DNA of 64,000 nucleotides from positions 1,858,016-1,922,015 of the forward strand of contig NW_003101679.1 in the NCBI RefSeq assembly GCF_000003855.2, written 5' to 3'. The DNA is from Blastomyces gilchristii SLH14081. Taxonomy: Eukaryota; Ascomycota; Eurotiomycetes; Onygenales; Ajellomycetaceae. Under the pieces are notes generated by a model, which searched no databases, was not told the DNA's origin, and worked only from the letters and a program-made list of their open reading frames with translations. How positions within the stretch are numbered: position 1 is the stretch's first letter; every line of letters begins with the position of its first letter. Shown in pieces: positions 47,375-59,623 of this stretch. Both the position numbers and the translations under genes were made by a program.

Positions 47375-50300
47375 ATATACAACAAAAACAATAAAAAAAG
47401 TTTAAAAACTCTTTAAAAATCATATTTATTCAAAATAATATGAATAGAAACTCAAATTGTATTTATTCTTGTCTTCAAATTGTATTTGAATAAAAAGTTG
47501 ATTTTATACTGCTTCAGAAGCCGAATTTTGATACTGAGTAAAAATATGTTATTTCTTATTCAAGCTACTACTGCTTTCTATCTCAAAAGTCTGAGATAAA
47601 GTCAAGAGTAGTGATCTATGGAAGAAAAAGATAAAGATATCAATTTAATCTAAGATTTGATATCATGTCTGACTCTGATATTCTGATGAGTGATATTATA
47701 GATAAAGAGAATGAGTTTAATACTATACAGCTTATAAATATCTATAATGAAAAGTCATTGAAGAAAAATAACAATATCTGAATAATTAATAGAGAATTTC
47801 TGAACATAACTTCATTAAGAAACTCTATAATTGTAGAAGATTTTAATGCACATTATCTCTGATAAAATTCAGAATGTAAAAGAGCAGTAAGAGCTGACAA
47901 TCTAATTGAATAAATCTTTAAGAATTCAATAGATTTAGTTAACAAGTCTGATCAATAAACATTCTTTAGAAATAATATGAAACAGAAATCTATTATAGAT
48001 CTAATCTTCATATCATAAAATCTAATGAAAAAAAGACTTGTAAACTGATTTATTGATTCAAATGAGACATCAGAATCAGGTCATGAGATTATTCAATTTA
48101 ATATTGAACTGAGTGAAGAATAAATGAGTGAAAATCCTCTTCTCTCTAATCAGTTTAACTTTGAAAAAGCTGATTGAAAGGCAGTTGAAGAAAGTATAAA
48201 ACTGTTAAAATCTGAAAGACAGAGTGAGTTATATGAAAATCCTGGTCAAGATATCTCAAATGAAATACTTGAGAATAGAGTGAAGCTCATTCCATCTATT
48301 ATTCTAATAAATGTTAAAGATAATATTTCAAAGAGAAAGTCTTCTGAGTATTCAAAATCTTGATGAAATGAAAATATCACATCTAAAAGAAAATAATTAG
48401 CTATAACTAGAAGAGATTGAAAGAATAATGTAATATCTGATAAAGAGTTCAAAGCTGTCAGAAATGAATATTTTTCAGATATTAAAAGAGCTAAAACAGA
48501 CTGCTGAAATAACTTTCTTAAAGAAGTATAAGAAAAGAAAGTTTTTAAAGCTTTTAACTATACTAAAATAAGAAGTGTAGCAAAACTTTCAGTCATAGAA
48601 TATAAGTTTCAGAATGAATTATATATAGCAAACTCTTTTAAGAAAAAATATCAAGCTTTTATAAGAACTCTCTTTCAAAACTCATCAGATTCAGATTTAG
48701 AGAAAGAGAATATATCACTTCTCAACTATATTAATGAAAATGACTGAGAATGGCCTGATCTTACACAAGATGAATTAGAGTCAGCTATCTTCTCAAGTTC
48801 AGTTAAAACTGCTGCAGGGCCTGATTTAATTAATCACTTGATTATTCAAAATACATACTTCTACTTAAAAAATGAATATTTTGAGCTCTTTTTTAATCTC
48901 TTTAAAAATGAATATCATTCTGAAGGCTGGAGAGAAGTCACTAAAATGATTCTTGTAAAACCTAATAGAATAACTTCAATTTCTAAGTCATATAGAGTAA
49001 TATCTCTATTGAACTGTCTAGAAAAGGTTTTAGAAAAGATAATAGCTACTAGACTATCTTTTATAAGCTTTATTAGTAATTCTCTTTTATTCAGTGAATA
49101 AATGAAAGATAGAAAACAATGTTCTGTAATTAATACTGTTCTCTCAGTTATTTATAATATTCAAATAGCAAAGTATGAAGATCTGGTCTCAACTGCAGTT
49201 TTTATTGATATAAAAGAAGCATTTAATCATGTTTCAAAGTCAAAGTTAATTCAGACTTTGAAGATGTTAAAACTGTCACTTTCTCTAATAAAATGAGTTA
49301 ACTGTTTTATATCTAAAAGAATCATACAACTTTTCTTTGATAAAATGAAATAAGACAAGACTGAGATAAAAATAGAAGTACTGTAAGAATCTTCAGTCTC
49401 ACTCATTTTATTTGCAATATATACTGCATATCTATTCAAAAATAGAAATATAAGAATAGTGTAATCTTCAAGTTATATGAATGATATTGATCTAGTCTAC
49501 AGCTTAAAAACTATCAAAGAGAATTTGAAAGTGATTGAAAAAGCTGTAAAGAAAATCTTTGTTAGAGCAGATATCAATCAAATTCAATTTAATATGAATA
49601 AAACTGAGTTAATTCATTTCTTTTCTAGATTCAATGAGAAAGAATTATCTCTAACTCTTTTAAATAGAGAGATTAAACTCAGTGTAAATGTCAAATAATT
49701 AGAAGTATGATTAAACTCTAAGTTGAATTTTAAATATTATATTTAACAAAGAACTGTCAAGACAGAAAGACTATTGAATAACATAATCAGACTATTAAAT
49801 ACAGAGAGAGGTCTATTCTTCCAGGCTATGAAACAGTTATATATAGCCTGTATTATCTCAGTAGCTGATTATGAAGTTCAAGTTTAATGAAATAATCAGG
49901 AGAATTTCACTGAACTCTTTCAAAGTGTGTAAAACAGAGTATTGAGAAGAATTCTTAGAGCATTTAAATCATCTTCTATTAAAGCAATGAAAATTGAAGC
50001 TTCAATTCTTTCTTCTGCTATTAGATTTGAAAAGGTCTGTATGAACTATGCTCTGAGAGTTATAAAGATAAGCTTAAATCATATAATCAGAGAAAGAGTC
50101 TCTTCTTCATTTTCATTAATTAACTCTGAAAATGAACTGGATTGAAATAGATTTCTTGATTGAAATGAAAATAATTCTTCAAAGAAAATGTCTTCTCAAC
50201 TGTACAGACTATACTCACTGATTAAAAATCAATTTTCTTCTTTAAATGTTGAAAAAGTTAATTATAAGAAGATATCTCTCTGAAGAGAAAAGCTTGAATC

Positions 50301-51327
50301 TCTTATAGACTTACAAATAAGTGAACTATCTAAGAAGAAGAAATATAAACAGCATTTGAAGAGAATTTCTACAATTAATATAGAAGACTCTATTCTGATT
50401 TATTCAGATGACTTCAAAAATGAGAATTTGAATAGATTAGACACAGACATTGCTTATACTGAAAATAATATCAATTTTATCTCAGATTTCTAAAATTTAG
50501 ACTGTGAATCTGAAGTCTTTGATGCTGAACTATTTATAATGGTGAAAGCTTTCAAACTCATTGAAATAAAATCTCATAAAAGAGGAAATAGTTTGAAAGA
50601 GACATAGATATTCTCTGATAGTTAAGCTGCTTTAAAAAGACTTAGAAATAGTCAGATTTATAATGATCAAATGAATCTTGAACTGATCTTAAACTCTGTT
50701 TTGAAAATTCAAAAGAGAAGAATATTAAAGCTGATAATTTATCTACACTGAGTTTCTGCTCATATGAATATTCATGACAATGAATTGGCTGATTCAGCTG
50801 TAAAAAAGAGTTCAGAATTAAGCAGATCTATTCAAAAAATTGTGTCCTGATCTTTTATAAAGAGAAAAATAAAAGAATCTTGTTTAGACAAGTGAAATGA
50901 AAGCTGGCAGAATCAAAAGAAGAGTATATATTATTCAAGATTTAAAACAAAACCCAAGTGAAAATCTTGTTTAATTAAATGTAAAAAGAAAATATTCTCA
51001 TCTATAATACAGCTGAAACTAGAACATGGCTATTTCAAATCTTATATACAAAGATTTGATGATAGATTTGATTCAATAGAATGCTCATTCTGCAATGTAA
51101 ATGAGAATCCTGAGCATATTATAATACACTGTGCATTATACAATAGTCTCAGAGTCAGATTGAAAGAGAAGTATAATCTAAATCAATTAAATATAAGATT
51201 CTTATTCTCAACTGAGACAGAAATTAAATACTTAATAGACTTTCTATCAGAAACTCAAGCAGCTATAAGAAAATAGCTAAATTCAGAAATATCTGAATAT
51301 GAAGAGAAGGAAATTAATCAGATATAG
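47375..51327 (+). pseudogene. LINE C ORF2: endonuclease, RT, RNase H, mutated
   Basis: Same order as in LINE A, stop TAG 51325-51327. RT motif VFIDIKEAFNHVS and YMNDIDLVYS near 49475; RNase H LIYSDDFKNEN. More Trp and Gln codons are stops than in LINE A. The start is not resolved. Confidence 0.78.
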
Positions 51328-51617
51328 TCTGTTAAAACAGCTATATACTATCTTTTAATAATTTGTTTTGTTACAGTCTCTCTTTACTTTATCTTTTTCT
51401 TTCAATTCCTTTCTATCTATCTATTTAATGTGTCTATCTTTAAGACTGTGTTCTCTTTTCTTTTGTCATGATATTGTTAAATGGTTTCAAAGTATCAGAA
51501 GATGTTAAAATACTGTAATTTGTAAACAGTTTTTATATTCTGAGCTGGAATTTTCTGATTTTGCATATCTGAAATTGGTGAATGTATAATAGTTAACTTT
51601 ACAGATATAGGAAAAAC

Positions 51618-51640
51618 CCTGAGAACTAAAAGTTCTCAGG
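51618..51640 (+). other. LINE C 3' stem-loop
   Basis: Identical 10-bp stem CCTGAGAACT / AGTTCTCAGG with AAA loop as in LINE B, followed by the same ~50 bp and the (AAT)n tail. Confidence 0.75.
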
Positions 51641-53476
51641 TAGATGTCATAGTCTCAGACTGCATACATCTATAATTGAAGAATAATAATAATAATAATA
51701 ATAATCACTACATATCTGCACTGTGCTAAGCAGCTGAAAAAAGAAGAGATCTTATACATCTGCTTCTTCTCTCACTTCTATTATTTTCATTGTACCTGCA
51801 ACAACAACTTCTATCTCTCTGTAAGTATTACTTTATAGAAAGATATTATGTCAGCTCTGATAAGAAGCTTAGATGCTTAAGTAGTACAGAGTAAGAGTCT
51901 CAGAGCTTCAAGTACTAATGAATTCTATTAAGACTGAGAAGGTCTCTCTTACTCATCTCTAAAAGAAGATAAAAGTGTGAGTCTCTGAGATGAAAAAATA
52001 TCTCAGAATGACTGATCTTAAGAAGAGATTAGTCAGTACTGTTATTGAAAGTACTGCAGAGATAAATCACTAATTAAAGAGAATCTCATTTCAATTGAAG
52101 CAGATAACTGAGATACTTTGTAAATTAATAAGTTAATACTTTATATATTTCACATACTCTTCTACAGCACTGCAGTACTAACTTCTCAGCAGATAAAGAT
52201 GCTAATACTGAAGACTTCAATGATAAAGAATGAGTTTGATGAGAGTGTAATTATTAATAAGTAGACTCTGAGATTCTCTCTTTTTACTTTTTCTGCAGAC
52301 TGTAGCTCTATTAGAATAACAGCAGCTCATGAATTGAAAATATTAGTCTTTGTATTGACTTCAAATATCTCTTTTCTCTAACTGCTTCAGGAATTTTACA
52401 CTTGTATAGTCTTATTAAACTTCTAAAAACCTCTTTAAAAGAAAATAGAAGAAGAGTACTACAGAGTTTATAAGACACTAACTCATTATCATGAGATTAT
52501 CTCTAAAAAAATCCTTTGAGAAAAAATAAGAAGTCTTAAGCAGTATTTCTTACTTAACATCTCTGATATGTAACAGAGTAATCTCTACTAGCTGTCTTAT
52601 AGCTTGCAATCTCTTTCTCAGCATTTTTCAAATGCTCAAGCAGTTCTCATGAATTCTCCGACAATGAATAATCTTCTTATTTAACAAGATATTAAAGCTT
52701 ACTGTAATATATTCACTTATTTAATATTTTCTTCACAAGACATTTGATATCACTCTCAATCTCAATATTATTCAGTCAAGGCAGCTCTGCCTCAGAGTAT
52801 TACTTATAGAGCTTTAAATAGAAAATGTGAAAAACAGAATAAATTGATTTTAATTTTGAGAGTAACTTTAACTCATATATCTGTTTACTTATCACTCTTA
52901 TTACTGAGAAAGATTCTAGTCACTACTTACTGAGCTTCTTACACAGTCTTATTATCTTGATATTCTTTGCTGAAAGAAGTACTTGATTCTCTATCAAGAA
53001 CTTTATTAAAATATGTTTTTAATTATAGTATTCTATCTGCTACTTCTGAACATAGTGAATACTTTTCATCATCTTCTTATAAATTTTATTCAAAAGTTTC
53101 AATCTCACTTTTACTTCTGATACTTCTGATACTCTGTTCTCTGTATCTGTTTGATATTCTGACTGTCTATTCTTCTCTTTGAAATGTCATTCACAATGTC
53201 ACTGAGTAATGAAGAATTATATTCAAAATAAGTATAGAAAGAAGATATCTTTAAGATTGCATTCTTCACATTGTTATATGTGAATTCAGTGATCAGAAGA
53301 TGTGTGAGTCAATCATTCTGATAATATAAATAGAACACTTAAAGATGCTATTCTAATATCTGATTTTAATATTCAGTCTGATTATCTATCTGCAGATGAA
53401 ATGCAGTGCTGAGAAGATATCTTATTATAAGATGATAGTAAAAAGCTGATCAGTATTTGCTGATGAAGAGAGATTC

Positions 53477-53674
53477 TCAATCTGTTATTAATAATTTCAG
53501 AGCACTGTGATTATAAATGATGATATTTAAAAACAGATCAGTCAATTCAGAGACTTTAATCTTTTTATAAGTAGAAATATATTTTCTCATCTTTATAAAA
53601 TAGTTGATAATAACTAAAATTAAGTCATATTCTTTAACTCTTGTCAAATTTGACAGATCAACTATGAAATTCAT
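53477..53674 (-). pseudogene. G2 integrase core fragment
   Basis: Longest open piece of the G2 integrase: MNFIVDLSNLTRVKEYDLIL and ITDxG-type end (LKLLITD), the region of the retroviral-type DDE integrase core that contains the first catalytic Asp. Flanked on both sides by stop-laden sequence of the same domain; the zinc-binding N-terminal part lies beyond the tRNA-headed insertion at about 55 kb. Confidence 0.7.
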
Positions 53675-53968
53675 TAATAGATTCTATTATAAGCTCTTTG
53701 AAACAGACAGTGATGTTAACTCACTGTATTACTTATACTGTAAGATCTTTATTCTTTAATAGATATTGCAAGTCTTAACATACTCTTTGACATCTGCTTG
53801 AAGCTTGTCTTAAACATATTTATATTTTAGAAGCTTCTTAGTCTTCTCTAATTCAAAGTGTTCTATATAAGAATTATTATAATGAATTCTCAATAACTTC
53901 TGACATATCATTATTATTATTATTATTCTTCAATTATAGATGTATACAGTCAGAGACTATGACATCTA

Positions 53969-53991
53969 CCTAAGAACTTTTAGTTCTCAGA
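53969..53991 (-). other. 3' stem-loop of the tRNA-headed element
   Basis: CTGAGAACT / AGTTCTTAG with AAA loop, the LINE hairpin with a single C-to-T change, followed by the LINE-type 3' end. Confidence 0.7.
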
Positions 53992-54885
53992 GTTTTTTCT
54001 ATATCTGTAAAGTTAACTATTATACATTCATCAATTTCAGATATATAAAATCAGAAAATTCCAGCTCAGAATATAAAAACTGTTTACAAATTGCAGTGTT
54101 TTAACATCTTCTGATACTTTGAAATCATTTGATAATATCATGACAAAGGAAAAGAGAAAGAGAACACAGTCTTAAAGATAGACACATTAAATAAATAGAT
54201 AGAAAGAAATTGAAAGAAAAAGATAAAGTAAAGAGAGCTACAGAACAAGATCTCTGCAGTTTATATCTTAAGCTATATACATATTTTAACACTTTATATA
54301 ACTGACTGCTATCTCTGTCCTCTCAGACCTGCTTCAGAGATTATCATTCTCTCTAAAGAATCATCACTCAGCTAGCTTCTATAACTAGCTTACTTATAAG
54401 TGAGATTCTCACTAAGAATAACATCAGAGCTACTCAATTCTAGTTAAGTCTCTAATCTTTCAGCTGTCAATCTCAGCATTTCAGCCTATCAATTGGCTGT
54501 CACAGTCTTACTTATACTAATCACCTATTAAGAGTATCTAGGCCTCATCTCATCTAGGTCCTTGCTAGGCTCAGAGTGTCCTAATTAAATAGTTTTTAAA
54601 TCTCATTCCCCGGAAGTGGGTGTCTAGAGTGAGAGGGATGAGACCTGGCCAGTTAAGCTTGATGATGATTCACTATCCTGTGAGCACTCTAGACTCTAAT
54701 CACTCTAGTACTGATCTAACTTGAAGTGTCTGAGAGGCTGTTAACTCTAAGATCAGTGAGAATTAGTGCCTGGGAATTCTCAGGATGAATATCTTAAGCT
54801 TGATAATGATTTACTATAGTGCATCTGAGGGCCCCTGGTACTGTTTTATGACTTAACAGTGGAAGCTGTGATTAAGATGGCTCTC

Positions 54886-54985
54886 ACAGGGTTCGAACCT
54901 GCCCCCTCTTAGCATTCATTCCCCGGGGGGAAGGCCGCTAATTGGGGCTCCATGGTAGCGTAGTTAACCACTACGTCACCGGGCC
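54886..54985 (-). promoter_or_regulatory. tRNA-like head with internal pol III A and B boxes
   Basis: A-box-like GTAGTGGTTAACTACG at the 5' end and B box GGTTCGAACCC about 70 nt downstream. The outermost GGC could pair with GCC after the T-arm. Not a functional tRNA: the anticodon region is not resolvable and the length is ~100 nt. Confidence 0.65.
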
Positions 54986-56099
54986 ACTTCTGACATATCA
55001 CTCTGCTATGAGGAACAAAGACTGAATCATTCAGCAGTAGAAGTTCACATTCTTCTAGTTATCAGTGACTTAGTTTCTTAGCAGTATTATCTCACTCAGA
55101 GCCTGTCTCTTTCAAGTTTAAACTGAATTCTTTCTTCATTAACTTCTGAATTCAAGCTGCAGTAGAGATGTCTCTCTTCTGTAACTTATTAATTGAATTT
55201 TAAAAATAGTCAGATTAAAAGATTGTAGATTATTTCATTCTTTATCAATTCAATAATAGTAAGATATGACATGAGAAGCTCATGATCTTCAGTATCAGTT
55301 CTCTACAGAGATCTGAGTTTTCTTTCATCTTCTATACTGAGTTACATAGCTGTCTTATCAGCACTGTTTCTAAGCTTCAGAGAACTTTAACTCTCTACAG
55401 TCAGCTTCTTCTATAGTAATAACAGAGATTCTTTCATAGAATTCTTCTCTGCATCAACAATATTATAATCAGACTGTCTAGACAGTGTATTAGTGAGATT
55501 AAGTGAATCTGAATAATATCAGATATAGAAATTATACTCTGAAAGCAGCTTCACTTATCTAGCTTAATGTTCTATTAAGCTCTTTATTATCAAGAAGTAA
55601 TACAGATTTATATAATTAGTGAGAACTTACACTGAGTACTTACTACTCTGAAGATAATATTGCCAGATCTTAAAGAATTTGACAATTACTAACATCTCTT
55701 GATTATAGATATTATATCTTCTCTATATAAGTGATAACTTCTTAAAGAAGAAGATTACTGATCTTCATTTACAGTGTTTTATAGACTGTAAAAAAGTCTT
55801 CTTTCACAGACATTTTATTATCTGTATTCTCAGAGATTATTATTCTCTGATTCTTTCAATGTTGAAAGATCTCTGATATTAACTGTGAAAAGATTTCACA
55901 GACTTCATTCTCAGATATATCAGTCTCACACTGACTGAGTAAGTTGAGATTAAAGTGATTCAGTATTGTGATATCTGTAAAAGCTTGTTTCAATTCTGTA
56001 AATATCTACACAGTGTCTTGAGTGAGAGTAAATAGTCTTATTTTCCTGTTTTTTACACTTCTCTTTAACAGATCTGTAAGAGAGATAGTAATCTGTGAA

Positions 56100-56800
56100 T
56101 ATATATAGATAAATTATCTGTGAAAATTTACAAATTCTAGAAATATCTACATCTTGTGATACATTTGTGGTGCTGATCAGTTCTCAATAACAGAGACTCA
56201 GCTTCTATTCATTGAGATGTTATTAATCTTAATAATATAATCTAAGAAATCAATCTTCTGCATGTAGAACAAGCATTTTTCAGTATTTATATAGAGTTAA
56301 TACTGTCTTAAGTGACTTAACACTTCTTAAACATGAGTATCATGTTCTTTCTCTATTTTCAAGAAGATTAGAATGTTGTCTAAGTATACTATACAGAAGA
56401 TGTCAACAAGGTCTCACAGTGTCTCATTTATATAGGTCTGAAAGATGACTGAAGTATTACAAAGATTAAAAGATAAAACAAGATATTTAAAATTACTGTA
56501 CTTGATATGAAAAGCTGTTTTTTAAATATCATCTTTATTAACTCTAATTCTATGATAGATATTCTGTATATTAATCTTTGAGAACATCTTTGCTTCAGAT
56601 AATTGATTAATTATCTTATTAATTAATGATAATGAATAGTAATTCTTAACTGTCATCTTATTAAAATCTCTGTAGTCTATGCATAGATGTAGCCTACTGT
56701 TCTTCTTAGATACAAAGAGTATAGACATCTCTGTCAGACTCTTTAATAAGTATACTCAGTTCTTTGATTATGCTTTCTCAAGATATTTATACAGAATATT
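56100..56800 (-). pseudogene. G2 reverse transcriptase
   Basis: Open stretch 56728-56522 reads SILFVSKKNSRLHLCIDYRD and IKNYYSLSLINKII-type motifs of Gypsy RT (here VKNYYSLSLI). The catalytic box, around 56363-56389, reads YLDNILIF: the second Asp is Asn, whereas G1 lost the first one (YLND). Confidence 0.78.
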
Positions 56801-58576
56801 CAATTTCTTTATAGATAAGTTGTAAAGAGATCTGTACAGCACTGTTGCACTGTCTTCAAGATAAATCTTATATTATATCTTGATATCAGAAAACTTCACT
56901 GCTTCTTTTTCTAAAATGACATTCTTATAATCTATAAAGAGATGTTGTATATATTTATCTTCAATAATAAATACTACTGCTAATCTTATAGTGAGAATGA
57001 TAACTTCTTCATCTATTCTTAAGTCTCAGTCATCTGTTATACAGTATATTGACTCTATCTTTTTCTTAAGATTCTTCTGATGAAACTCTTCAGATTTCTC
57101 TATTACTGTCTCTTTATCAGTGAGATGATATCATCACATCTAAGTGACTCAGTTAATGAGAGAATTGTTTTCTCTTAACTACAGAAGATCTAGAATGACA
57201 TTCTTATCTATAATATTAACTATGTGAAGAAGCAGACTACTCTTCTTAAAGATTTCTTCTAAGTCTGTGATTATACACTTCACTTGAATTATGCTAAAAT
57301 GATAACATTTAATTTTATCAGTAAATTTCATATAGTCTGATGAGTCTATCTTCTTTTAATTCTTTATCAAAGAAAAGGAATAGAATATGAAGTTAGTATT
57401 TATCTCAGAGTCAAGTAGACATCTTACTAGTATCTTCTTATTCAGAGTACTTATTGTGATTATAATATAAACTCAGAGATATGAGAATTATTAATTCTTT
57501 ATTTCTTTCTCTTCTTTATCTTTCATGAATACATTTATCAGAAGAGAAGTTAATATTGAGAAGATATCTTCTTAGTTTCTTCTCTTCTTTCACTTCTTAT
57601 AATTACTAGTATAGTGATTATCAGCTCTGCAGTTAAAACAGAGATCTTTATCAAATCTTTTTTAATATTTCTTTACAATGAGTGAAGAATCAGAATACTT
57701 GAAATTCTTCTTTACTTTCTTCACACTAGAGCTATCACAGCATTATTTAGATTCTGTTATTAATTACTTAAAAAGAGTCTTATTAACCTTTTTCTCAGAG
57801 AATTAATTATTTAAATAGATCTGAGAGATTAAGTTAACAAGCTCAGTATGATTGATTAATGAACTCTGATACTGTGATATCATTGTCTGCATCTTGTGAG
57901 TCAGTTTCATGAGATAAAGCTGTGTTTTTAATTGATTCAAATCATCAGTCAATTTCTCTCAATATTCTTCAAATTTTATATTGAAATCAGAAGAATTCTC
58001 ATTATCTTATTAATATAATAAGTTAAACTACTGTGCTGCTGTGAAGTCATAGTTACAGTGATCTTTAATTTAATTCAGTAGAAAGTTCTTAAATTCTTCT
58101 CAAGTTATTACAGTATCAGTATACTCAAGCTCTCTCTTCTTAATAACTCAAGTAGTCACAGAGATACCTTCAAGAAGGTTGACAGTGTATATTACTTATA
58201 TCTCATAAGTATTAAACTAACTGAGATTAAGGTGGAATTTTCATTTAAGAATATAGATAAAGTTGTGAAATTCAGATAATATATCTCTCTTATATCTCAG
58301 AGAATTTCTGATCTTAATCTCTCTATCTTTATAATAGATGTAGATGTGTAGAGGCTACAGTGATAATAGAGCAGTTGAAGAACTTATATCAATGTATACA
58401 GTGAATTCAGAAATCTTGAATTTCTGCTAAGATAGAGATATACATACTCTAGAGAATAATATGAAGTTTTTCTCAGAGAGTGAGATTAAGTCAGTCTCAG
58501 TATAAGTGTATGAAGCTATATCAGTCTGTTAGAGCTTGATTAATTCAAACTTATAATCAGATTAAGCAATTCAAAT

Positions 58577-59623
58577 TGTAATATAATAGAACTGAAGTGA
58601 TGACTAATTAGCAGTGTTATACAGAGATAGTTGTTTAAGAAGCTGTATAAGTGAGCTTGACTATCTTGCTTGAATAGTGAGCTTGTAGACTACAGAGTTA
58701 TTATTAGACTGACCGTGTGACCGTGTCTGAGACCAGGACCAGATTTTTTGATAGTCTCATTACCAATTCAACTGATCTCATTACACAGTTTTAACATTAG
58801 ATAGTAGTTTCATACTGTCTCAGTGAGACTTACTGTCTACTCTTATCACATTTTTCAAATGGGACCATAATTTCTACTTCTCAATTTAAATTATTTTTAT
58901 TGCTTTAAATGACTTTAAATCTCATTTGAGTGTTATCAAAAAGTGTTACTTTTTAAAAAATTAAAAATAGTCTAAAAAAAACCTTAAAATGTCTAAAAAT
59001 AGTAACTTTATGCTAAGAATGGGACTAAATAGAATCAAATGAGACCACTTTCTCATTTTTTTCAAGTCATGGTTCCATTTTAAGATCTGATATATAGTCA
59101 CTTTACATGTTTTTTTAATGACTAGTCCCAGCGGGATTCACACCAAGAAATGTATGAGACCAGACTAAATGGAATTAAACATGAAATTCATGGTCCCGGC
59201 GGCCAGTCTAGTTATTATGAGAATATCACAGATATAATACTTAGTATACTAAGAAGATTGTATAAGAAATACAGTAACTCTTATATATATTTCAGTAGCA
59301 GAAAAATGAATTACTGACTTCTTTAATAAGAAGTCAGCATATAGCTATTCTATATAGATAATGAGCAGATACTCTTCTCTTGTTTCATGAGAGAGAATAG
59401 CTGAAGTAATACTTCAGCAGTATCTCACTGTCAAGAAAGAGTATTCTGCTGACCTTGTATAGAAGTGAGGTTTTTATATTCATTAATTAGATCTTTCTAT
59501 AATATATCTGAATGATGTCATAGAGTGATTGAAAACTAGTTTGAACAGAATGAAATCATTCCCATGAAAGTGATGAGCCGTGTGAAACCGCAATGAGGCC
59601 TTGACACGGCCAGGAGTATGACA
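58577..59623 (-). repeat. G2 5' LTR interrupted by a MITE
   Basis: Starts TGTCATACTCC (59623) and ends TTACA (58577). Removing the 506-bp insertion and one 8-bp duplication gives exactly 533 bp, the G1 LTR length. Its first ~60 bp keep GC-rich sequence (CTGGCCGTGTCAAGGCC) less altered than the G1 3' LTR. Confidence 0.85.
58705..59210. mobile_element. hAT-like MITE inside the G2 LTR
   Basis: 506 bp, flanked by an 8-bp duplication gttattat (58697-58704 and 59211-59218). Terminal inverted repeats start TAGACTG on both ends; the right end reads TAGACTGGCCGCCGGGACCA in reverse complement, the left end TAGACTGACCGTGTGACCGTG, the differences being mainly of the C-to-T/G-to-A type. Non-coding. TSD length and TAG-type ends fit hAT elements. 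Confidence 0.78.

Larger units (their letters stand above)
44036..51705 (+). mobile_element. LINE C, third copy, with a chimeric 5' end
   Basis: The 3' end, (AAT)n then cactacatatctg, sits in G2 sequence; G1 near 23810 shows the corresponding uninterrupted stretch. The 5' end is unusual: about 78 bp from the middle of ORF1 (44036-44113, matching LINE B about 17583-17660) are joined to a 5'-truncated module. No target duplication was found on the left and the rest of G2 is missing. Otherwise the order is as in LINE A. This is the most damaged copy; the RT box reads YMND. Confidence 0.85.
53911..54985 (-). mobile_element. tRNA-headed, LINE-tailed short retroelement (SINE-like)
   Basis: 1075 bp flanked by a perfect 15-bp duplication acttctgacatatca (53896-53910 and 54986-55000). 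G1 14046-14068 shows the unoccupied site. On the minus strand it starts GGCCCGGTGACGTAGTGG; a D-arm GTAG/CTAC and a T-arm CAGG-TTCGAAC-CCTG (54889-54900, matching the pol III B box GGTTCGAACC) form a tRNA-like head of ~100 nt. The middle (~54860-54233) is of unknown origin and contains two ~20-bp near repeats (54658, 54797). From ~54232 to the end it is the LINE 3' UTR: same sequence, same stem-loop, same (AAT)n tail. The head and middle are less damaged than the surrounding G2. Confidence 0.8.
51706..59623 (-). mobile_element. Gypsy-type LTR retrotransposon G2 (G1 family), 3' end lost
   Basis: Read right to left: 5' LTR (59623-58577, including a MITE), gag (~58.5-57.5 kb; zinc knuckle CFNCRADNH...Y near 57625), protease, RT (56.1-56.8 kb), RNase H (~55.5-56.1 kb), integrase (53.2-55.3 kb, interrupted by the tRNA-headed element), then the unassigned 3' region to 51706, where LINE C begins. 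The 3' LTR is missing. G2 appears to be inserted in a pogo-like transposon, whose remaining half continues at 59624. Confidence 0.82.

Noticed and set aside
54886..54985. Functional tRNA gene
   Set aside because: The anticodon arm cannot be folded properly, the acceptor pairs only over three bases and the length is about 100 nt; it forms the 5' end of a retroelement with target duplication.
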